Shown here: positions 23,517 through 31,950 of the stretch, piece after piece | How positions within the stretch are numbered: position 1 is the first letter of the stretch | Layout: every line of letters begins with the position of its first letter | Origin: an uncultured Bacteroidales bacterium | GTDB lineage: Bacteria > Bacteroidota > Bacteroidia > Bacteroidales > FEN-979 | DNA: 32,496 nt | Assembly (NCBI GenBank): GCA_903845055.1 | Contig: CAIMWF010000096.1 | Location: 1-32,496, forward strand | Direction of reading: 5' to 3' | Translations under genes and position numbers: made by a program | Notes under the pieces: generated by a model | What the model saw: only the letters and a program-made list of their open reading frames with translations | Told to the model about the DNA's origin: nothing | Databases searched by the model: none

Positions 23517-23591
23517 CATTTGAGGTAAAACAGCGAAATTTACAGGTTATCAGTCTTTACGTCATTAAATTTTTTTGATTCTTATCATAAC

Positions 23592-23626
23592 ATTTACTTG
23601 ACTTTTCATTTCAAATTATTATATTT
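23592..23626 (+). promoter_or_regulatory. Promoter of the papain-family protease gene
   Basis: TTG in ACTTGACTT is followed after about 19 bases by TATATTTA, a one-base variant of TAnnTTTG. The predicted transcript would start near 23633, leaving a leader of about 95 bases before ATG 23730. This also argues against the in-frame ATG at 23598. Confidence 0.45.
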
Positions 23627-23639
23627 ATCGCCTTCAAAA

Positions 23640-23729
23640 GCAACATGCCGGGCGGGTGAACGCCCCCGGAAACGGAGGAGGCCGAAAATCCTTGAAAGAG
23701 TAGGCAACCCTGAACAAACCTCAATAATT
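23640..23729 (+). ncRNA. Possible structured 5' leader, family unknown
   Basis: Within a predicted leader of about 95 bases, bases 23647-23683 are strikingly GC-rich. They can fold into adjacent hairpins: GGGCG-loop-CGCCC and CCG-GAAA-CGG (a GNRA tetraloop), enclosed by GCC/GGC pairing. The flanks are AT-rich. The rest (GAAAATCCTTGAAAGAGTAG, then GCAACCC) is single-strand-like. It does not match any riboswitch consensus I could recall. It may be a regulatory leader or only a stable 5' stem. Confidence 0.3.
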
Positions 23730-24497
23730 ATGGCACATAATGTAACATGGTACGGGTGGCGTCCCGACCTTCCTGACCAACGGGACTTTGTATACGCCGC
23801 GTCCAAAACGGTAATTAAAAAACTTCCCGTGAAGATCGATCTCCGTCCCGGATGTCCACCGGTGTATGACCAGGGAGAACTTGGAAGTTGCACCGCCAAC
23901 GCGATCGGTGCGGCATTCGAGTATGAGTTGATGAAGCAGAATAAGACTGCCGATTTTATGCCGTCGCGGTTGTTTATTTATTATAATGAGCGTGTCATGG
24001 AAAACACCGTCAACCTCGACAATGGCGCCGAGATCCGCGACGGGGTTAAAAGCATCAACACACAGGGCGTATGTCCTGAAAATCTGCTGCCCTACGACAT
24101 CACGAAATTCGCCGTACAACCCACAGCCGCCTGTTACGGGGAGGCGCTTAAACACCAGGTCCTCTCCTACCATCGCGTGCAGCGTACCCTCGACGATATG
24201 CGGGGCTGCCTGTCCGAAGGTTACCCGTTCGTTTTCGGTTTCACCGTATATGATGCGTTTGAAAGTCCGGCAGTGGCTAAGTCAGGCAAGCTCGACCTGC
24301 CGAAGAAGACTGAAAAAGTTGTTGGCGGTCATGCGGTGATGGCCGTGGGTTATGATGACAAGACAAAGCGGTTCACCGTCCGTAACAGCTGGGGCAGCGA
24401 CTGGGGACTGGCGGGCTATTTCACCATGCCATACAGCTACCTGACCGACGGAAATCTTTCAGACGATTTCTGGACGATCCGCATCGTGGAAGTTTAA
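23730..24497 (+). CDS. Papain-family (C1A) cysteine peptidase, cytoplasmic
   Basis: The ATG at 23730 (MAHNVTWYGWRPDLPDQRD) gives a 255-residue protein; an in-frame ATG at 23598 would add 44 residues of arginine-rich sequence encoded by the leader and overlap the promoter. The catalytic set is complete: Q-x-GELGSC with Cys54, GGHAVMAVGY with His201, and VRNSWGSDWG with Asn219. There is no signal peptide or propeptide, so it probably acts inside the cell or is exported by another route. The WYGWRPDLPDQRD opening is typical of bacterial C1-like peptidases of this type. It is transcribed divergently from typA. Confidence 0.88.
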   Translation: MAHNVTWYGWRPDLPDQRDFVYAASKTVIKKLPVKIDLRPGCPPVYDQGELGSCTANAIGAAFEYELMKQNKTADFMPSRLFIYYNERVMENTVNLDNGAEIRDGVKSINTQGVCPENLLPYDITKFAVQPTAACYGEALKHQVLSYHRVQRTLDDMRGCLSEGYPFVFGFTVYDAFESPAVAKSGKLDLPKKTEKVVGGHAVMAVGYDDKTKRFTVRNSWGSDWGLAGYFTMPYSYLTDGNLSDDFWTIRIVEV

Positions 24498-24541
24498 CCA
24501 CCGGCCCGCACCCGCCATGGGGCACCTCTCTTTCAGGGTGG

Positions 24542-24570
24542 GCGCATTGTTGCGCAGGATTTGTATATTT
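24542..24570 (+). promoter_or_regulatory. Hairpin and -7 box before the FAD oxidoreductase
   Basis: GCGCA-TTGT-TGCGC (24542-24555) is a perfect small hairpin. It is followed by TATATTTA (24563-24570), a near match to the -7 consensus ending 5 bases before ATG 24576. If used, transcription would start at or next to the start codon. Confidence 0.35.
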
Positions 24571-24575
24571 ACACC

Positions 24576-26099
24576 ATGAAAGTAAACATCATCGGGGCGG
24601 GTGTAGCAGGATTGTCGGCAGGTTGCTACCTGCAAATGAACGGGTTCGAAACTGAAATTTTCGAAGGCCAGTCCGCCGCGGGTGGCCTGTGCACCAGCTG
24701 GCAGCGCAACGGTTTCACCTTTGAGAGCGGGTTGCAGTGGATTCTCGGATCCAACAGACACAACCCGTTTTACCATCTTTGGTCCGAACTGATCGACATG
24801 CCGGCCATCCGTTTTGTCAACCACGATGTGCGAATGGAAATAGAGGTCAGGGATACGGTTGATCGCCATGGCAACAAGGTTTTTCACCTTTACACAAATA
24901 TCGGCCGTCTCGAAAAGTACCTGCTTGGCATCGCACCCGAAGACAAAGGCCCGATCGGGCGCCTGGTCCGTTCGATGCGAAAGATGCAGTCATTCGAAAT
25001 CCCTCCCCTGATCCGGAAGGTTCCCCAATTGCTGACATGGAAAGAAAAAAGGGGATACATCAAACACCTGCCGTTACTTCTTTTCCTTTACCATGCAAAA
25101 CGCGAAACCAATTTCAGCTTCGCCGCAAAGCTGAAGAATCCTTTCCTGAAAGAGGCGTTTCGCCTGTTGTTTGATGGCGACGAGATGCCCCTGATGATTC
25201 TTACCCTACCCCTCTCTTTCAACGACCTGGAAAGTACGGGGTACCCCATCGGAGGTTCAGCAGGCTTCGTCGGCCGCCTTGAACGGAAATACCTCGGACT
25301 GGGCGGCAACATTCATTTTGATGTCGCGGTTGATAAAATCCTCTGCGCCCAGGGCAGAGCCGCCGGGCTGCGCCTGGCGTCGGGGGAAGAGAAACTTTCG
25401 GACATCACCGTTTCGGCAGCCGACTGGCACTTTACCATGTTTCATGCCCTGGAGGGTCGTTACGTGGATAAAACCATCCTGAAGCTGGCGAGCCAGGAGA
25501 AGTTGAAGGTCTATTATTCCGTGTTCGCGGTCTACCTCGGGGTTGAAGGAACCTTCGGCGATCTGCCGCCCTTTATGCGTTTCCCGACGGAGACGGAGCT
25601 GGTCTCCCCCGATGGCACCCGGTACACGCGGATGGAAGTCCATATCCACAATTATGACCCGGGCCATGCCCCTGAAGGAAAAACGGTTATATCCATCTCC
25701 TACTATACGAAAAATGGCGAATATTGGATCAACCTGCGCGAAAGCGACCGGGAAAGGTACATTGCTGAAAAAAAACAATTTACCGGGCAGATGATCGCAG
25801 CAGCCGATGCAAAATTGGGTGGTCTGACAAGCAGGATCGAAGTAACGGATATCGCCACGCCCGCCACCTTCCGGCGATACACCGGCAACTGGAAGGGCAG
25901 CGTGCAGGGCTGGCTGCCGGGAGAAAACATCATCGCCCAATCTCCGGTAAAAACCGAACTGCCCGGGTTAAAGGATTTCTATTTCACCGGTCATTGGACC
26001 ATTCCCGGCGGAGGATTGCCTGTTGCTATTAAATCGGCAAGGGATGTGGCACAGACGATCTGTCACCACAAAAAAAAACCTTTTAAGGTGCTTCATTGA
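24576..26099 (+). CDS. CrtI-like FAD-dependent oxidoreductase
   Basis: ATG 24576 directly precedes the FAD-binding motif (MKVNIIGAGVAGLSAGCYL); the upstream in-frame ATG at 24561 overlaps the -7 box. The 507-residue protein has the phytoene-desaturase/NAD(P)-binding Rossmann layout: ETEIFEGQSAAGGLCTSW early, GYPIGGSAGFVGRLERKYL in the middle, and the C-terminal FAD motif FYFTGHWTIPGGGLPVAI. It could be a carotenoid, retinol or other hydrophobic-substrate desaturase/isomerase. No carotenoid synthesis genes are nearby, so the substrate is open. Its 3' end overlaps the convergent GTPase gene by 7 bases. Confidence 0.85.
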   Translation: MKVNIIGAGVAGLSAGCYLQMNGFETEIFEGQSAAGGLCTSWQRNGFTFESGLQWILGSNRHNPFYHLWSELIDMPAIRFVNHDVRMEIEVRDTVDRHGNKVFHLYTNIGRLEKYLLGIAPEDKGPIGRLVRSMRKMQSFEIPPLIRKVPQLLTWKEKRGYIKHLPLLLFLYHAKRETNFSFAAKLKNPFLKEAFRLLFDGDEMPLMILTLPLSFNDLESTGYPIGGSAGFVGRLERKYLGLGGNIHFDVAVDKILCAQGRAAGLRLASGEEKLSDITVSAADWHFTMFHALEGRYVDKTILKLASQEKLKVYYSVFAVYLGVEGTFGDLPPFMRFPTETELVSPDGTRYTRMEVHIHNYDPGHAPEGKTVISISYYTKNGEYWINLRESDRERYIAEKKQFTGQMIAAADAKLGGLTSRIEVTDIATPATFRRYTGNWKGSVQGWLPGENIIAQSPVKTELPGLKDFYFTGHWTIPGGGLPVAIKSARDVAQTICHHKKKPFKVLH

Positions 26100-28051
26100 A
26101 TGGCTTTACGCGCCTTCAGGATGTATTTTGCCGCGTCCAGCGGGCTGATCCCCTTGTAGGGCCGTATCACCCCCTGGTCATCGGTACATTCGCGGTAGCC
26201 GCAGAAACGGGTTGAAATTTTCGCCTTCCCGCCCGACCGGGAACTGAGTTTTACCGGGAAATCGATGGAGGTTGACAGCGGGACTGTCCCGGTAAGGTTA
26301 AACCGGCCATTGTCCATCGAAGGTGTTTCAAAACTGCCGCGCATCCTGGTGATGTCGCCCGCAACCGCCCCCAAAAGTTCCTCAGCGGCATCAATGGTAA
26401 ACCTGATCATGGGTTCCAGCAGGGTGGTGCCGGTCATTACCAGCCCGTTCATGACCCCCATGGGCGTTGCAACGGCAAAATCGCCTGCTCTCGAATGGAC
26501 AGGGTGATCCTCGCCGGCGACCAGGGTGATCTTCAGATCGGTCACCTCCCATCCCTTGATCCCCTGTTTCAGCGCCGCCGGGATGGTCCTGGCAGCCTCG
26601 TTCTGGTACTTTTGCTGTATGTCATTCACAGCGACCGTACTTGAATATACCACGCCGCTGCCCCTTTCACCTGGCTCGATTTGGAACCGCATGATGGCCC
26701 AGCAGGGTTTAGGCATCCAGTATTGTACAAATCCTTCCGCGGTGGCCGATGGGGTCTCCTTATAGATCACCGTGGGATTTTCGAATTTCGCAGCGAGGTT
26801 GAACCGGTCGAGCAGGATGCGCTCCAGCACCTCCATCTGTATCCATCCCATGATCTTCACATGGAGTTCGCCCTCCTCCCGAAGCCAGTCGAGCTCCAGC
26901 GCGGGATCCTCGGCGGCCAGCTGCGTCATGGCAGCTGCCAGTGCCGCGTAGTCCCGGTTGTCAGCGGGTTTGATCTGAACAGTGAGGAGTGGCATGCTCA
27001 TTTTTGCTGATCCCGGGATGTCTTCGCAGGCCGTACCGAGAAAATCCCCGACCTGCACCTTGCCAAAACCGCAAATGCCGGCAATATCGCCGGCCTCCAC
27101 AAACCCGGTATCTTCGTATTTCCAGGCAAAGAGCCTACGCACCTGGGTCACCTTCTCTTCTGCGTGCTGTGTTGCATTCAACACGACCTCCCTGTTGTCA
27201 ATCCGTCCGCTGAAGACCCGCACGTGGGCAATCTTTCCCATGATCCTGTCATGTTCGATTCCGTATACAAGGGCCGATAATTCCTTCCTGCTGCCCGGTT
27301 CCGGCGGGGGGAGGTAATCTGCAACCGCATCGAGCAGCTCTGTCATCCCCGTACCCAGTTTGGCAGACCCGTAAAACAGCGGGTAGACTTCACACCTGCT
27401 CACCATCAGGCGCAGTTGTTTGTCCAGTTCCCTGAATCCGGGCATTTTTCCATCAAGGTAATCACCAAGGAGCTTTTCATCCCCGGCGACGATCTGCTCG
27501 ATCATGGATTCCGGCATCACTCCCGGCTTCCAGGTTTGCCTCAACGATGCATCACCGGACCCTTCGCCCGAAAGTTCCTGCAGGCAAAAGGGGCTGAAAC
27601 CAAGTTCCTTTCCGATCGCATGGATCACCGCTACGCAGTCAGCACCCACCCGATCAATTTTATTGATGAATATGAGCACCGGGATATGGCTTTCGCGCAG
27701 GGCGTTCCAGAGGGTTCCGGTATGGGCCTGCACCCCCTCGACGGCCGAAATAACCAGGATCACACCATCAACGATTCGCATGACTCTTTCCACGTCGGCC
27801 GAAAAGTCGACATGCCCGGGGGTGTCGATCAGGTTGATACGGGTATCCTGCCAATTGATTGAAATATGGGCCGACCGGACCGAAATCCCCCGTTCGCGTT
27901 CTACCGGGAGGAAGTCGGTAAGGGCAGTACCATTGTCAACATTGCCGGGGCGTTTGGTCTGTCCTGCCAGGAAAAGGAATTGTTCGGTAAGCGTGGTTTT
28001 CCCGGCATCGGCATGTGCCATGACGGCGATGTTTCGGATGGGTTGTGACAT
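26093..28051 (-). CDS. EF-G-like GTPase of the ribosomal-protection (TetM-like) type
   Basis: This 652-residue translational GTPase has G motifs AHADAGKTTLTEQFL, DTPGHVDFSADVERV and FINKIDRVGAD. The pattern GNVDNGTALTDFLPVERERG and the domain IV/V features (GWEVTDLKITLV, GTTLLEPMIRF) resemble Tet(M)/Tet(Q)-type ribosomal protection proteins and their uncharacterised relatives rather than EF-G (about 700 residues). The C-terminus (CGYRECTDDQGVIRP, then YKGISPLDAAKYIL) is characteristic of the chromosomal relatives. Whether it confers tetracycline tolerance cannot be judged. It follows the SDR gene by 14 bases and is probably co-transcribed. Confidence 0.85.
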   Translation of the reverse strand: MSQPIRNIAVMAHADAGKTTLTEQFLFLAGQTKRPGNVDNGTALTDFLPVERERGISVRSAHISINWQDTRINLIDTPGHVDFSADVERVMRIVDGVILVISAVEGVQAHTGTLWNALRESHIPVLIFINKIDRVGADCVAVIHAIGKELGFSPFCLQELSGEGSGDASLRQTWKPGVMPESMIEQIVAGDEKLLGDYLDGKMPGFRELDKQLRLMVSRCEVYPLFYGSAKLGTGMTELLDAVADYLPPPEPGSRKELSALVYGIEHDRIMGKIAHVRVFSGRIDNREVVLNATQHAEEKVTQVRRLFAWKYEDTGFVEAGDIAGICGFGKVQVGDFLGTACEDIPGSAKMSMPLLTVQIKPADNRDYAALAAAMTQLAAEDPALELDWLREEGELHVKIMGWIQMEVLERILLDRFNLAAKFENPTVIYKETPSATAEGFVQYWMPKPCWAIMRFQIEPGERGSGVVYSSTVAVNDIQQKYQNEAARTIPAALKQGIKGWEVTDLKITLVAGEDHPVHSRAGDFAVATPMGVMNGLVMTGTTLLEPMIRFTIDAAEELLGAVAGDITRMRGSFETPSMDNGRFNLTGTVPLSTSIDFPVKLSSRSGGKAKISTRFCGYRECTDDQGVIRPYKGISPLDAAKYILKARKAIQ

Positions 28052-28065
28052 GGAAGGGATCGCGC

Positions 28066-29130
28066 CTACTTTTTGGGCCTGGTGAACACCTTGTTGTCAA
28101 CCATCTGCTGAAAAAAATCAACAATCGAATCCTCCACCGGCCTGTATTGGACGCCAAGTTCAGTTATGCTTTTTGAATGGTCGACGCGCCAGGGATATCC
28201 CACGTTCAACCGGATCATTTTTCGCGTGAATCCGGCAGCCGGGGCGATCAGCCAGATGAGGAACTTCGGCACGATCTTTTTTGGAAACGGATAGGCTGTT
28301 CCGAAATGTTTCAGAAGGTAACCCGAAAGGGTCATGAAATCGGTGTTCCCTGCCGAAATGATGTTCCTTCCCTGCGCTGCCGGATTGAACCCGGCAGCAA
28401 ACTGGGCTTCGGCCAGGTCGCGTACATCAACGACGCCGATGCTGAAATCGGGAACACCCGACTTCATGCTCCCGTCGCCCAGCTGGCGCACCAGGCTGAA
28501 ACTTTCGGAAGTCGCATCGGGGTTGATCCCCGGGCCGATAACAAGCGAAGGGTTGATCACCACAAGGTCCCAGCGCTCCTGAACCTTGACCATTTCCCAG
28601 GCGGCCTGCTCCGCAACAGTCTTGGAGTATGAATAAGCCTGGTGGCGTACCGTTGAGGTCAGGTTCCACTGTTTTTCAGTAGCAATCCCGCCCGGGTACC
28701 CCATGCAGTCTTTGGCATCACCAATGATGGCCGCGCAGCTGCTGGTCAGCACCACCCGTTTGACTGATTCCGTGCGGTTAGCCGAGCCGAGCACATTCCT
28801 GGTCCCCTTCAGGGCAGGGTCGACCAGATCCATCTGCGGGTCCTTGATCTTGCTTGTAAAGGGCGAAGCGGTGTGAAAAACAAGTTCACAGTCCTTCATG
28901 GCCTCATCGTACGCACCTTCAGTAAGGAGATCGGCTTTGAAATACCGGATCGTCCCCCCGGACTTCTCCGCCAGGGCATCCAGGTGTTCCAGGGAGGCAC
29001 GGTTCCCGGGGTTCCTTACCGCGGCATGCACTGTGAATCCCTCGTCAAGCAGCTTTTTTATGATCCAGCCGGCAACATAGCCGGTAGCTCCGGTAATCAT
29101 CACCGGCCTGGATTTATCAATGGTTCTCAT
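28066..29130 (-). CDS. NAD(P)-dependent dihydroflavonol-reductase-like SDR
   Basis: ATG 29130 (MRTIDKSRPVMITGATGYVA) gives 354 residues; an in-frame ATG at 29181 would add 17 residues without homology. The extended-SDR cofactor motif TGATGYVAGWI is at residues 12-22. The catalytic set includes VVLTSSCAAIIG and YSYSKTVAEQAAW (YxxxK). VINPSLVIGPG is typical of the dihydroflavonol-4-reductase/cinnamoyl-CoA-reductase branch, often annotated as aldehyde reductase or epimerase. It is likely the first gene of a two-gene operon with the TetM-like GTPase. The substrate is unknown. Confidence 0.87.
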   Translation of the reverse strand: MRTIDKSRPVMITGATGYVAGWIIKKLLDEGFTVHAAVRNPGNRASLEHLDALAEKSGGTIRYFKADLLTEGAYDEAMKDCELVFHTASPFTSKIKDPQMDLVDPALKGTRNVLGSANRTESVKRVVLTSSCAAIIGDAKDCMGYPGGIATEKQWNLTSTVRHQAYSYSKTVAEQAAWEMVKVQERWDLVVINPSLVIGPGINPDATSESFSLVRQLGDGSMKSGVPDFSIGVVDVRDLAEAQFAAGFNPAAQGRNIISAGNTDFMTLSGYLLKHFGTAYPFPKKIVPKFLIWLIAPAAGFTRKMIRLNVGYPWRVDHSKSITELGVQYRPVEDSIVDFFQQMVDNKVFTRPKK

Positions 29131-29230
29131 GGTTGAATTATTAATGATACATGAACTTGAACACCAACTGCCAGTCCGCAATGAACGGGCAGGGATTGGA
29201 TATTTTCACGGGATTGCCGGGAGACGGGGT

Positions 29231-31876
29231 TTACCCCTTCATTCCCCGGAGTTGCTCTTCAAGCACGCGGATGCGGGCCGCGGCATCGTCCTGTTTTCTG
29301 CGTTCCGATTCGACGACGGCAGGCGGCGCATTCTTCACGAAGCTGTCATTGCCCAGTTTTTGCATCACCTTTGCAAGAAACCCTGTGGTGTAAGCCAGCT
29401 CCTCTTCCATTTTGCGGATCTCTTCAGCCACATCGATCTTGCCGGTGAGGGGAACGAAAAATTCGGTGGCACCCACCACGAACGACATGCTTTCGGCCAC
29501 CTTTTCCTCCACATAGGCAATCCCGCTGATATTGCAGAGTTTGGCGACAAGGTCGTCGAAGGTAGTGTCGGGTGTTTCGTTGTTGTTTTTCCTGATAAAG
29601 AGGCTGATGGCCTCCTTCTGCGGAATGTTTTTTTCCTTGCGGACGTTTCGGATGGCCATGATCACCTCCTCTGCAAAACTGAAACGGCTGATGAGCGATT
29701 CATCATAGGCAGCGGCCACCGGCTGGCGGCAGAGCATGATGGATGCCCCCCCACCCCTTTCGCCGAGGATCTGCCAGATCTCTTCGGTAATGAAAGGCAT
29801 GAAGGGATGGAGCACCTTGAGGATTTCCTCGAAAAATGTTTTAACTGCATCGATGGTAACCCTGTCTATCGGTTGCAGGTATGCCGGCTTGACCATCTCC
29901 AGGAACCAGGAGCAGAAATCGTCCCAAACCAGTTTGTAGGCGGCCATCAGGGCTTCCGAAAGACGGTAATCGTCGTAGAGGTTGCTGATATTTTTCAACG
30001 AAGCATTAAACACCGACGAGAACCATTCGACCGAGATCCTGTTCACCGCCGGCTGCGGGAGTGACCCATCCACCGGCCAGCCGTTCACAAGCCTCAGTGC
30101 ATTCCATATCTTGTTGCAGAAGTTCCGTCCCTGTTCGATCAGTGCATCATCGTACAACAGGTCATTTCCTGCCGGGGAACAAAGCAGCATACCCACCCGG
30201 ACGGCATCGGCGCCGTTGAGGCTGATGAGGTTCAGCGGTTCGGGCGAATTACCCAGCGACTTCGACATCTTGCGGCCGAGCTTGTCGCGAACGATGCCGG
30301 TAAAATAAACATTGCGGAAGGGGATCTGCCCGCGGTATTCCATCCCTGCCATGATCATGCGGGCCACCCAGAAAAAGATGATCTCGGGAGCAGTGATCAG
30401 GTCGTTGGTGGGGTAATAATAGTTGATGTCTGCATTATCCGGATGGCGGATTCCGTCGAAAACGGAGATCGGCCAGAGCCAGCTCGAGAACCAGGTGTCC
30501 AGCACATCCTCATCCTGCTTAAGGTCAGCCAATGTAAGTTTTGAATTTTGATCTTTGATTTTTGCATTTGCCATGGCCAGTGCCTCTTCCTTCGACTTCG
30601 CCACAACGAACTCACCGCCGGGCAGGTAATAGGCAGGTATCTGCTGTCCCCACCACAACTGCCGCGAGATGCACCAGTCGGTCACATTGGCCATCCAGTG
30701 GCGGTACATGTTTTTGTATTTCGCGGGATGGAACAGGATGGTATCATCTTCCACCAGTTCAAGGGCCGGTTTCGCCAGGTCCTTCATCTTCATGAACCAC
30801 TGCACCGAGATGCGCGGTTCGATCACCTCGTCGGTCCGCTCCGAATAACCCACCTTGTTGGCATAGGCCTCAATTTTAACGATGTGCCCCTTTTCCTGGA
30901 GCTCGGCGGTTATTTTTTTGCGAACCGTGAAGCGGTCTTCACCGACATATAACTGTGCTGCTGCACTCAGGGTTCCGTTCGGGTTGAAAGTGTCGATCAC
31001 CTCCAGCTTGTACTTCATGCCGAGGTTGTAGTCGTTGACATCGTGTGCCGGGGTGACCTTGAGGGCACCGGTACCGAATTCGCGTTCGACATATTCGTCG
31101 AAAATAACGGGGATCGCCCTGTTAATCAGGGGAACAAGGATCTTTTTGCCGCGCAGGTGGTTGTAACGCTCATCCTCGGGGTGAACACAGATAGCCGTGT
31201 CGCCGAGGATCGTCTCCGGCCGGGTGGTGGCGATGGTGATCCATTCATCCTCCGTTCCTTCAACGCGGTATCTGACAAAATAAAGTTTGGAGTTGACCTC
31301 TTTGTAGATGACCTCCTCATCCGAAACGGCGGTCAGTGCCTTCGGATCCCAGTTGACCATGCGGATGCCACGGTAGATCAGTCCTTTGTTATAGAGGTCG
31401 ATGAAGACTTCGATCACCGAATCGTACAGCGACTGGTCCATGGTAAAGCAGGTGCGTTCCCAGTCGCATGATGCGCCGAGTTTTTTGAGCTGGTCGAGGA
31501 TAATCCCGCCATGTTTGGTTTTCCATTCCCATGCATATTCCAGGAAGGCTTCGCGGGTAAGGCCCGACTTGTCGATCCCTTCATCCCTGAGTTTAGCTAC
31601 CACCTTGGCCTCGGTTGCGATGGAGGCGTGGTCGGTACCAGGAACCCAGCAGGCATTCTTGCCCAGCATGCGGGCACGGCGGACCATGATGTCCTGGATG
31701 GTGTTATTGAGCATGTGTCCCATGTGAAGCACGCCTGTGACGTTGGGCGGGGGGATCACGATGCAGTATGGCTCGCGCCCGTCGGGAACAGAATGAAAAA
31801 ATCCACGGTCCATCCAGTATTTATACCACTTGTCTTCAACTCCCGAAGGATCATATTTTGAGGCAATATCCGTCAT
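29231..31876 (-). CDS. valS: Valyl-tRNA synthetase
   Basis: This 881-residue class I synthetase charges tRNA-Val. The HIGH motif appears as [15 protein letters not shown], the KMSKS loop is KMSKS at residues 536-540 ([10 protein letters not shown]), and the [10 protein letters not shown] signature is intact. The C-terminal anticodon-binding domain and the terminal coiled coil ([16 protein letters not shown]) are present, so the gene is full length. Residues of about 437-448 ([12 protein letters not shown]) are encoded by a low-complexity stretch of the kind usually found between genes in this group (30536-30566). A promoter is visible at 31900-31933. Confidence 0.97.
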   Translation of the reverse strand: MTDIASKYDPSGVEDKWYKYWMDRGFFHSVPDGREPYCIVIPPPNVTGVLHMGHMLNNTIQDIMVRRARMLGKNACWVPGTDHASIATEAKVVAKLRDEGIDKSGLTREAFLEYAWEWKTKHGGIILDQLKKLGASCDWERTCFTMDQSLYDSVIEVFIDLYNKGLIYRGIRMVNWDPKALTAVSDEEVIYKEVNSKLYFVRYRVEGTEDEWITIATTRPETILGDTAICVHPEDERYNHLRGKKILVPLINRAIPVIFDEYVEREFGTGALKVTPAHDVNDYNLGMKYKLEVIDTFNPNGTLSAAAQLYVGEDRFTVRKKITAELQEKGHIVKIEAYANKVGYSERTDEVIEPRISVQWFMKMKDLAKPALELVEDDTILFHPAKYKNMYRHWMANVTDWCISRQLWWGQQIPAYYLPGGEFVVAKSKEEALAMANAKIKDQNSKLTLADLKQDEDVLDTWFSSWLWPISVFDGIRHPDNADINYYYPTNDLITAPEIIFFWVARMIMAGMEYRGQIPFRNVYFTGIVRDKLGRKMSKSLGNSPEPLNLISLNGADAVRVGMLLCSPAGNDLLYDDALIEQGRNFCNKIWNALRLVNGWPVDGSLPQPAVNRISVEWFSSVFNASLKNISNLYDDYRLSEALMAAYKLVWDDFCSWFLEMVKPAYLQPIDRVTIDAVKTFFEEILKVLHPFMPFITEEIWQILGERGGGASIMLCRQPVAAAYDESLISRFSFAEEVIMAIRNVRKEKNIPQKEAISLFIRKNNNETPDTTFDDLVAKLCNISGIAYVEEKVAESMSFVVGATEFFVPLTGKIDVAEEIRKMEEELAYTTGFLAKVMQKLGNDSFVKNAPPAVVESERRKQDDAAARIRVLEEQLRGMKG
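30536..30566. repeat. Low-complexity CAAAATTC-type repeat inside valS
   Basis: The plus strand reads AAGTTTTGAATTTTGATCTT then TGATTTTTGC. The reverse complement contains TCAAAGATCAAAATTCAAAA, the same word family as the intergenic CTCAAAATTCAAAACTCAAA at 12387-12406. Here it is translated in frame as KIKDQNSKL. Confidence 0.6.
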
Positions 31877-31899
31877 TTCAGCTACTTTTTAAAGAGCTG

Positions 31900-31933
31900 C
31901 AAAATTAGTAAAATAAGGTGACGAAAATGCAAC
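31900..31933 (-). promoter_or_regulatory. valS promoter
   Basis: The -7 box TAATTTTG (31900-31907, minus strand) is preceded after 22 bases by TTG within TTGCATTTTCGT, a 12-mer also present at the same position in the XRE-pentapeptide promoter. The -7 box ends 23 bases before the ATG at 31876. Confidence 0.55.
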
Positions 31934-31950
31934 AGGAGCGGATGCCCCGG

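Noticed and set aside
23598-23729. Earlier start of the cysteine protease (44 extra residues)
   Set aside because: This start overlaps the promoter, and the added arginine-rich segment is encoded by the GC-rich hairpin region; the protein family starts at the MAHNVTWYGW methionine.
23640-23729. Known riboswitch (ZTP, c-di-GMP, cobalamin, THF considered)
   Set aside because: None of the core consensus segments I recall for these classes is present in the leader.
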